Assembly: GCF_002795865.1 (NCBI RefSeq)
Contig: NZ_CP024920.1
Span: 1,523,001 to 1,587,000 of the forward strand
Origin: Qipengyuania seohaensis
Lineage (GTDB): Bacteria; Pseudomonadota; Alphaproteobacteria; Sphingomonadales; Sphingomonadaceae
Direction: 5' to 3'
DNA length: 64,000 nt
Part shown: positions 59,135 to 64,000 of the stretch, in pieces
How the letters are laid out: each line of letters opens with the position of its first letter
Position numbering within the stretch: the stretch's first letter is position 1
Notes under the pieces: model-generated
Databases searched by the model: none
What the model was told of the DNA's origin: nothing
What the model saw: only the letters and a program-made list of their open reading frames with translations
Position numbers and translations under genes: made by a program

Positions 59135-60400
59135 ATGCGCGGCGACATCAAACCCGAAGTCTGTGTCATCGGACTAGGCTATATCGGCCTGCCCACGGCA
59201 GCGATCATTGCGAGGGCTGGGTGCCCCGTCCATGGCGTGGATGTAACGCAGACTGTGGTCGACACGATCAACCGCGGCGAAATCCATATCGAGGAAGTCG
59301 ATCTGGACGGTCTCGTCCAGGCGGTGGTGCAGCGCGGCCTGCTCAAGGCCTCCACAGAAGTAGCCCCGGCCGATGTATTCGTGATCGCCGTTCCCACTCC
59401 CTTCGCCAAGGACGGCAACCATACGCCGGATACGTCCTATGTCATGGCTGCTGCGAAGAACGTGGCGAAGGTCCTCAAGAAGGGCGACGTTGTGATCCTC
59501 GAATCCACCTCGCCGGTCGGCACGACGGAGGCGATGCGCGATGCAATGGCGCAAGAGCGCCCCGATCTCGCAATGCCCGGCCTTTCGGACGGACAACCCG
59601 ACGTCAGCCTGGCCTATTGTCCGGAGCGAGTGTTGCCGGGCAAGATCCTCGAAGAGCTCACGCATAACGATCGCTCGATCGGCGGCATCACGCCGCGTTG
59701 TGCCCGCAAGGCGCTGGCCTTCTACAAACGCTTCGTGAAGGGCGAGTGCGTCACTACCGATGCGCGTAGCGCCGAAATGACCAAGCTGGTCGAAAACAGC
59801 TTCCGCGACGTGAATATCGCCTTTGCCAACGAGCTATCGATGATCGCGGACAAGCAGGGCCTGGACGTGTGGGAGGTGATCCGCCTCGCCAACCGGCACC
59901 CGCGCGTGAACATCCTCACCCCCGGCCCCGGTGTGGGCGGGCACTGCATCGCGGTCGACCCGTGGTTCATCGTCCACGGCGCGCCCGAAGAAGCGAGGAT
60001 CATCCGCCAGGCGCGCGAGACCAACGATGCCAAAATGCACCACGTCCTCGCCCGCGCGAAGTCACTGGTAGAAGCCAATCCGGGCGCGAAAGTTGCCTGC
60101 CTTGGCCTCGCATTCAAGGCTAACATCGACGACTTTCGCGAAAGCCCTGCGCGCTACGTCGCGGCCAGCCTAGCGCGGCAATTCGGCGAGCGGGTCCAGG
60201 TAGTCGAACCCTATGCGGGCGAGCTACCGCGCGAATTCGACGGTACCGGTGCCGAGCTCGTCGACATCGACACGGCGCTTGAGGAAAGCGATGTCCTTAT
60301 CACGCTGGTCGATCACGATGTCTTCAAGGTGATCCCGCCCGAAGAGCGCCAGAACAAGGCCGTCTACGACACGCGCGGTATCTGGCCCGACGTGGTCTGA
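59135..60400 (+). CDS. wecC: UDP-N-acetyl-D-mannosamine dehydrogenase
   Basis: A 421-residue NAD-dependent dehydrogenase oxidising UDP-ManNAc to UDP-ManNAcA. The Rossmann motif Gly-Leu-Gly-Tyr-Ile-Gly-Leu-Pro-Thr and the Glu in Leu-Glu-Ser-Thr-Ser-Pro-Val-Gly are present. The catalytic Cys is in Gly-Val-Gly-Gly-His-Cys-Ile-Ala-Val-Asp-Pro. With wecB it makes UDP-ManNAcA for an enterobacterial-common-antigen-like or capsular polymer, but no glycosyltransferase of that path is nearby. One base separates its end from fabI, which is convergent. Confidence 0.93.
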   Translation: MRGDIKPEVCVIGLGYIGLPTAAIIARAGCPVHGVDVTQTVVDTINRGEIHIEEVDLDGLVQAVVQRGLLKASTEVAPADVFVIAVPTPFAKDGNHTPDTSYVMAAAKNVAKVLKKGDVVILESTSPVGTTEAMRDAMAQERPDLAMPGLSDGQPDVSLAYCPERVLPGKILEELTHNDRSIGGITPRCARKALAFYKRFVKGECVTTDARSAEMTKLVENSFRDVNIAFANELSMIADKQGLDVWEVIRLANRHPRVNILTPGPGVGGHCIAVDPWFIVHGAPEEARIIRQARETNDAKMHHVLARAKSLVEANPGAKVACLGLAFKANIDDFRESPARYVAASLARQFGERVQVVEPYAGELPREFDGTGAELVDIDTALEESDVLITLVDHDVFKVIPPEERQNKAVYDTRGIWPDVV

Positions 60401-60401
60401 C

Positions 60402-61208
60402 CTACTTGTCGAGAGCGATGTCCGGCGCGTCTTCCTGCTTCATTCCAACGACGTGATAGCCTGCATCCACATGGTGCGTCTCGCCGGTGACACCCGATGA
60501 CAGGTCGGACAGGAAATAAAGGCCCGATCCGCCCACATCCTCGATCGTCACGTTGCGACGCAAGGGCGAATTGTACTCGTTCCACTTCAGGATGTAGCGG
60601 AAGTCGCCGATGCCGCTGGCCGCCAGCGTCTTGATCGGTCCCGCGCTGATCGCGTTGACGCGGATGTTCTCCGGTCCGAGGTCGTTGGCGAGGTACTGCA
60701 CGCTGGTTTCGAGCGCCGCCTTGGCCACACCCATGACGTTGTAATGCGGGATGACCTTTTCCGCGCCGTAATAGGTCAGCGTCAGTATGCTGCCGCCGTT
60801 CGGCATCATCTCGCGCGCGCGCTTCGCCACGGCGACCAGCGAATAGGCAGAGATGTTCATCGTCATCAGGAAGTTGTCGAGGCTGGTGTCGACATATTTG
60901 CCGCGAAGCTCGCTCTTGTCCGAAAACCCGATGGCATGGACGACGAAATCGATGGTGTCCCACCGCTTTTTCAGTGTGTCGAAGGCGCTATCGAGCGCGT
61001 CCATGTCGGACACGTCGCATTCGAAGGTGAAATCGCTGCCGAGTTGTTCGGCGAGCGGACCGACGCGTTTCTTCAGCGCCTCGCCCTGGTAGGAAAAGGC
61101 CAGTTCCGCACCCTCTTCGTGCAGCTTCTTGGCGATGCCCCATGCCAGTGACTTGTCGTTGGCGAGACCCATGATCAGCCCGCGTTTGCCCTGCATCAGT
61201 GAGCCCAT
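60402..61208 (-). CDS. fabI: enoyl-[acyl-carrier-protein] reductase FabI
   Basis: A 268-residue NADH-dependent SDR that performs the last reduction of fatty acid elongation. The start Met-Gln-Gly-Lys-Arg-Gly-Leu-Ile-Met-Gly-Leu-Ala follows a GGAAGGAA site. The catalytic Tyr lies in Leu-Thr-Tyr-Tyr-Gly-Ala-Glu and the Tyr-Asn-Val-Met-Gly-Val-Ala-Lys motif carries the second Tyr and Lys. A much longer reading upstream overlaps the YihY gene and is not supported. Length is usual. Confidence 0.95.
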   Translation of the reverse strand: MGSLMQGKRGLIMGLANDKSLAWGIAKKLHEEGAELAFSYQGEALKKRVGPLAEQLGSDFTFECDVSDMDALDSAFDTLKKRWDTIDFVVHAIGFSDKSELRGKYVDTSLDNFLMTMNISAYSLVAVAKRAREMMPNGGSILTLTYYGAEKVIPHYNVMGVAKAALETSVQYLANDLGPENIRVNAISAGPIKTLAASGIGDFRYILKWNEYNSPLRRNVTIEDVGGSGLYFLSDLSSGVTGETHHVDAGYHVVGMKQEDAPDIALDK

Positions 61209-61231
61209 AGCTGCATTCCTTCCTTCGATCT

Positions 61232-62269
61232 TCAATCCGTTTGCGCGACCGCTCCGGCTTCGCCGTTCTGGCCCAATTCCTCTTCCTCGGGCGTTTCGGC
61301 AAGCGCCGCATTCAATTCCGCGCCGATAACCACCCCGAGCCCGACAAGCCAGAAAAAGAACAGCGCTACCATGATCCCGGCAAGGCTGCCGTAGGTGAGG
61401 TTGTAGGTGAAGAAGCTGCGCAGGACGATGGGCATCAGCGACGTCACCAGGATCCACCACAGCGTCGTGAACAGCACGCCGGGCCATTTCGGATAGCGAC
61501 GGTGGCGGTAATGCGAGGGGGTGAGCGAATAGAAGATCATGTAGAGCGAGCCGAACAAGCCGATCGCGGGCAGGATGCGTGAGATCCTGAGATCGGAAAT
61601 GTAACTGACAAGCTGCGGGAAATAGGCCTCGATGACTTGCTGCGCCGCGCCGATCACAACCTGTGCCAGCAGCGAAAGCATAAGCAACAGCACCGCCCCG
61701 ATGATCACGCCTGACGAGAATATCCGGTATTTCCAGAACGCCTTGGTCATCTTGGTCCCGTAGGCGCGGCGCAGGATATCGCGGATCGTCTCGACGAGGC
61801 TGCCCACGGTCCATAACGCGACGAGTGCGCCTGCCCACAAGAGCCAGCCGCTGCGTGCCTCGATCACGTCGCGCGCGACGGGTTCGATCACGTTTCCGAC
61901 CATCGGGGGGAGTGCGACGAGGACGGCATTGATCATCGCTGCCCGCTCCGCCTCCTCGCCGAATAGCGAGAAGATCGCCGCGCCAAGGATGAAAAACGGG
62001 AATATCGACAGCATCGCCAGATAGGCGAGGTTGCCGGCATGAATGAAACCGTCGTTGAACGTGCCGACAGCAGTTCGCTTCAATACCTGGAAGAACTGGG
62101 TGCCGGGACCGACCCGCTTGGCCACGCGGCCACGCAAGGTGACCGCCTCCTGCCGCCGCGCTTCCGGAGAGAGCGACCGGACCTCGCGCTCTTCAGGCTG
62201 CGGAAGCGGATGATGTACCAAAGGCCTTATACCCCGAGTTTGCTCCGTGGGTCGCTTTCGTCCTTCCAC
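61232..62269 (-). CDS. YihY/virulence factor BrkB family membrane protein (copy 2)
   Basis: A membrane protein of up to 345 residues with about six helices and the YihY core, ending Trp-Leu-Val-Gly-Leu-Gly-Val-Val-Ile-Gly-Ala-Glu-Leu-Asn. An N-terminal polar stretch (about 60 residues) precedes the first helix, with Gly-Phe-Ile-His-Ala-Gly-Asn-Leu-Ala-Tyr. The start is uncertain: a GTG at 62269 inside the DnaJ gene, or a TTG at 62221. It is 23 bases upstream of fabI. It is less like the 27274-28092 copy than expected for recent duplicates. Confidence 0.8.
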   Translation of the reverse strand: MEGRKRPTEQTRGIRPLVHHPLPQPEEREVRSLSPEARRQEAVTLRGRVAKRVGPGTQFFQVLKRTAVGTFNDGFIHAGNLAYLAMLSIFPFFILGAAIFSLFGEEAERAAMINAVLVALPPMVGNVIEPVARDVIEARSGWLLWAGALVALWTVGSLVETIRDILRRAYGTKMTKAFWKYRIFSSGVIIGAVLLLMLSLLAQVVIGAAQQVIEAYFPQLVSYISDLRISRILPAIGLFGSLYMIFYSLTPSHYRHRRYPKWPGVLFTTLWWILVTSLMPIVLRSFFTYNLTYGSLAGIMVALFFFWLVGLGVVIGAELNAALAETPEEEELGQNGEAGAVAQTD

Positions 62270-63174
62270 CCATCGAGCCGCTTGGCAAGTTCGCCGAGAT
62301 CGGCGGGGAGCTGGATTTCAAGCGTCACGAGCTGGTCGCCGCGGTTACCGTCCTTCTTGGAAAAACCCTTGCCCTTGAGGCGCAGGACCGAGCCGCCGCT
62401 GGTGCCGGCCTTGATGGTCATCATCACCGGGCCATCGACTGTGGGCACGCGGACCTTCGCGCCGTTCACCGCTTCGTCGAGCGTGATCGGCAGGTCGAAG
62501 CGCACATCGTCCCCGTCGCGCTTGTAGAGTTTGTGCCGGTCGATGCGGATCGTAACGAGCCCGTCGCCTGCGCCGCCGGGACCCTGTTCGCCCTTGCCCT
62601 TGAGGCGCATCTGCGTGCCGTCCTCAAGGCCCTTGGGCAGCTTGAGATCGATGGTCTTGCCGTCCGCCAACGTAATGCGCTGGTCCCTTAGCGACGCCGC
62701 ATCGGTAAAGGGGACGCGCAGGGTATAGGCGATATCCGCGCCCTTGGGTGGCGGTGCGCGGCGCCCGCCGAACGGATCGCCGCGTCCGCGCGAGCTGGTC
62801 CGCCCGCCACCGAACAAGCCTTCGAAAATGTCGCCCAGGTCGACGTTCTCCTGGCTGAAGCCCTGGAAATCCTCTGCCCTGAAGCCGCGCTGGCCGCCGG
62901 GATGACCGCCGCCGCCGAACCCGCCGCCCATGCCGCCGAACGGATTGGTCGGATTGCCCTCGGCATCGATCTCGCCCCGGTCGAACCGGGCGCGCTTGTC
63001 CTTGTCCGACAACAGGTCGTAGGCGTTCGTCACTTCGCTGAAGCGTTCGGCCGCCTTGGGGTTGTCCTTGTTGCGATCGGGATGAAGCTCCTTGGCGAGC
63101 GTGCGGTATGCGCTCTTGATATCCTTTTCGGATGCAGAGCGCGGGACGCCAAGGGTGGAATAGGGATCGGCCAT
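62227..63174 (-). CDS. DnaJ-family co-chaperone (class B, CbpA-like)
   Basis: A 315-residue J protein. The J domain (1-65) has His-Pro-Asp in Glu-Leu-His-Pro-Asp-Arg. A Gly/Phe-rich segment (about 75-115, many Gly-Gly-Gly-Phe) and two C-terminal substrate-binding domains follow. There is no Cys-rich zinc finger, so it is class B rather than full DnaJ. It would stimulate DnaK; no dnaK is nearby. Its end overlaps the longer YihY reading frame. Confidence 0.9.
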   Translation of the reverse strand: MADPYSTLGVPRSASEKDIKSAYRTLAKELHPDRNKDNPKAAERFSEVTNAYDLLSDKDKRARFDRGEIDAEGNPTNPFGGMGGGFGGGGHPGGQRGFRAEDFQGFSQENVDLGDIFEGLFGGGRTSSRGRGDPFGGRRAPPPKGADIAYTLRVPFTDAASLRDQRITLADGKTIDLKLPKGLEDGTQMRLKGKGEQGPGGAGDGLVTIRIDRHKLYKRDGDDVRFDLPITLDEAVNGAKVRVPTVDGPVMMTIKAGTSGGSVLRLKGKGFSKKDGNRGDQLVTLEIQLPADLGELAKRLDGWKDESDPRSKLGV

Positions 63175-63375
63175 AGCGTGTTAGCTAGGTGCAACACGTT
63201 GTCCGCGCAAGCGGAGAGGCTTTCCTACGGACGAAGCGGGATATAGGGAACGCGTCATGCACTGCCTCAACCAACCTGCCGCCCGCGAAGTTCCGCCATT
63301 CCGCGCGCAATCGTACGGGCAGGGTTTTTTGCGCCAGGACTGTGTTCCACCCGTTCCACTCTGTAGGACTGCCCG
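63175..63375. other. divergent intergenic region, DnaJ-family gene / pdxH
   Basis: About 200 bases between the DnaJ-family start and the pdxH start. It includes a run of six T at 63325-63330 but no stem before it. Open frames across it are weak. I see no RNA gene or clear operator. Confidence 0.4.
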
Positions 63376-63999
63376 ATGAGCGATAGCGAAAGCGCGATTC
63401 CCGTCACCGATCCGTTCACCCTGTTCGAAGAATGGTTCGGAGAGGCGAAGGCGAGCGAGCCGAACGATCCCAATGCCATGGCGCTCGCCACGGCCAGCGA
63501 AAGCGGCTTGCCCTCGGTACGCATGGTGCTGCTGAAGGGGCGTGGCACGCATTGGGGCGAGGGCGGCGGCTTTGTGTTCTACACCAATGCCCAAAGCCGC
63601 AAGGGCGAGGAAATCCGCGCCAACATGCAGGCGTCACTCCTATTCCACTGGAAGAGCCTGCGCCGCCAAATCCGTATCGAAGGACCGTTGCAGGAAGTCA
63701 GCAGCGAACAGGCGGACGCCTACTTCCACTCGCGACCGCGTGTCTCGCAAATCGGCTCTGCTGCGTCCGACCAGTCACGCCCGCTGCCGGACCGGCAGGT
63801 CTATCTCGACCGTGTGGCGGCGCTTGAAGAACGCTATCCGGAAGGTGACATCCCGCGCCCGCCGCATTGGACCGGCTTCCTGCTGACGCCGACCGCGATC
63901 GAATTCTGGCAGGACCGCCAGTACCGCCTGCATGACCGCCGTCGCTTCACGCGAACAGCGGCGACCGATGGCTGGTCGAACACGTTGCTCTATCCATGA
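63376..63999 (+). CDS. pdxH: pyridoxamine 5'-phosphate oxidase
   Basis: A 207-residue FMN enzyme making pyridoxal 5'-phosphate. The FMN-site segment Val-Arg-Met-Val-Leu-Leu-Lys and Phe-Tyr-Thr-Asn-Ala-Gln-Ser-Arg-Lys-Gly are conserved, as is the substrate-binding Arg-Pro-Arg-Val-Ser-Gln-Ile-Gly-Ser. The C-terminal Arg-Leu-His-Asp-Arg-Arg and closing Leu-Tyr-Pro motif are intact. The gene is complete, with its stop at the window edge. Confidence 0.95.
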   Translation: MSDSESAIPVTDPFTLFEEWFGEAKASEPNDPNAMALATASESGLPSVRMVLLKGRGTHWGEGGGFVFYTNAQSRKGEEIRANMQASLLFHWKSLRRQIRIEGPLQEVSSEQADAYFHSRPRVSQIGSAASDQSRPLPDRQVYLDRVAALEERYPEGDIPRPPHWTGFLLTPTAIEFWQDRQYRLHDRRRFTRTAATDGWSNTLLYP

Positions 64000-64000
64000 G

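Noticed and set aside
61209-61838. N-terminal extension of fabI
   Set aside because: It overlaps the YihY gene in another frame, and the conserved FabI start with a good ribosome site is at 61208.
1-64000. tRNA, rRNA, CRISPR, insertion sequence or prophage
   Set aside because: No intergenic gap shows a cloverleaf, repeat-spacer array, transposase or phage gene; the gaps are short and mostly explained by promoters and terminators.

Overview
The window is a 64 kb, GC-rich, densely coding piece of an alphaproteobacterial chromosome. Gene content and order point to Sphingomonadales, most likely Erythrobacteraceae (Erythrobacter/Qipengyuania-like). The evidence is the dnaQ-coaE-aroE-maf-ppsR/hemE-hemJ-rho block, TrcR (DUF1013), CarD, a SUV3-like helicase, bactofilin next to an M23 peptidase, and the nadD-rsfS-rlmH-envC-ctpA run. 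I see no rRNA, tRNA, insertion sequence, prophage, CRISPR array or defence island. This is conserved core chromosome rather than accessory DNA.

Layout. 0-7.3 kb: erpA and xth on the plus strand, then an all-minus block of SleB-like hydrolase, DUF1491, thioesterase, long HPF, dnaQ, coaE, aroE, maf and ppsR. 7.26-7.57 kb: an intergenic region between ppsR and hemE with an AT-rich tract, DnaA-box-like sequences and seven GANTC sites. It sits at the same gene junction as the Caulobacter origin and is the likely chromosomal oriC. 7.57-19.6 kb: mostly plus-strand genes: hemE, hemJ, rho, a BLUF photoreceptor, DUF6489, mnmE, mnmG, rsmG, parA and parB, with three perfect and one weak parS site. A minus-strand metabolic group (SnoaL-like, glutamate-synthase-like, dienelactone hydrolase) interrupts them. 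19.6-31.3 kb: envelope and housekeeping genes, namely a glycine-zipper protein, fRMsr, PQQ-type sugar dehydrogenase, acyl-CoA dehydrogenase, TsaC/Sua5, two lipoproteins, CarD, YihY, ferredoxin, an S4 protein and the SUV3-like helicase.

31.4-38.1 kb: an M23 peptidase, then a run of hemB, fused MFS/spermidine synthase, two GNATs, gamma-carbonic anhydrase and DUF167 in which each of the six genes overlaps the next. 38.0-43.7 kb (minus): DUF1993, ATP-dependent DNA ligase with its associated exonuclease, and clpA. 43.8-49.9 kb: DUF1192, quinone oxidoreductase, LpxH-like phosphoesterase with a glycosyltransferase, TrcR and an acyl-CoA ligase. 49.9-51.5 kb (minus): bactofilin and its M23 peptidase. 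51.7-57.2 kb: nadD, rsfS, rlmH, envC-like, ctpA, dsbB and coq7. 57.3-64 kb: a secreted Cys-containing protein, wecB and wecC (UDP-ManNAcA), then minus-strand fabI, YihY and a DnaJ-family protein, and finally pdxH.

How it fits together. The origin, parS sites, ParAB, CarD, TrcR and the bactofilin/peptidoglycan genes make this an origin-proximal segment rich in replication, segregation and cell-cycle functions. Heme genes (hemE, hemJ, hemB) and envelope genes (SleB, three M23/LytM proteins, CtpA, WecBC, LpxH-like) are the other themes. Functions are read from sequence motifs and family knowledge; no database search was run.
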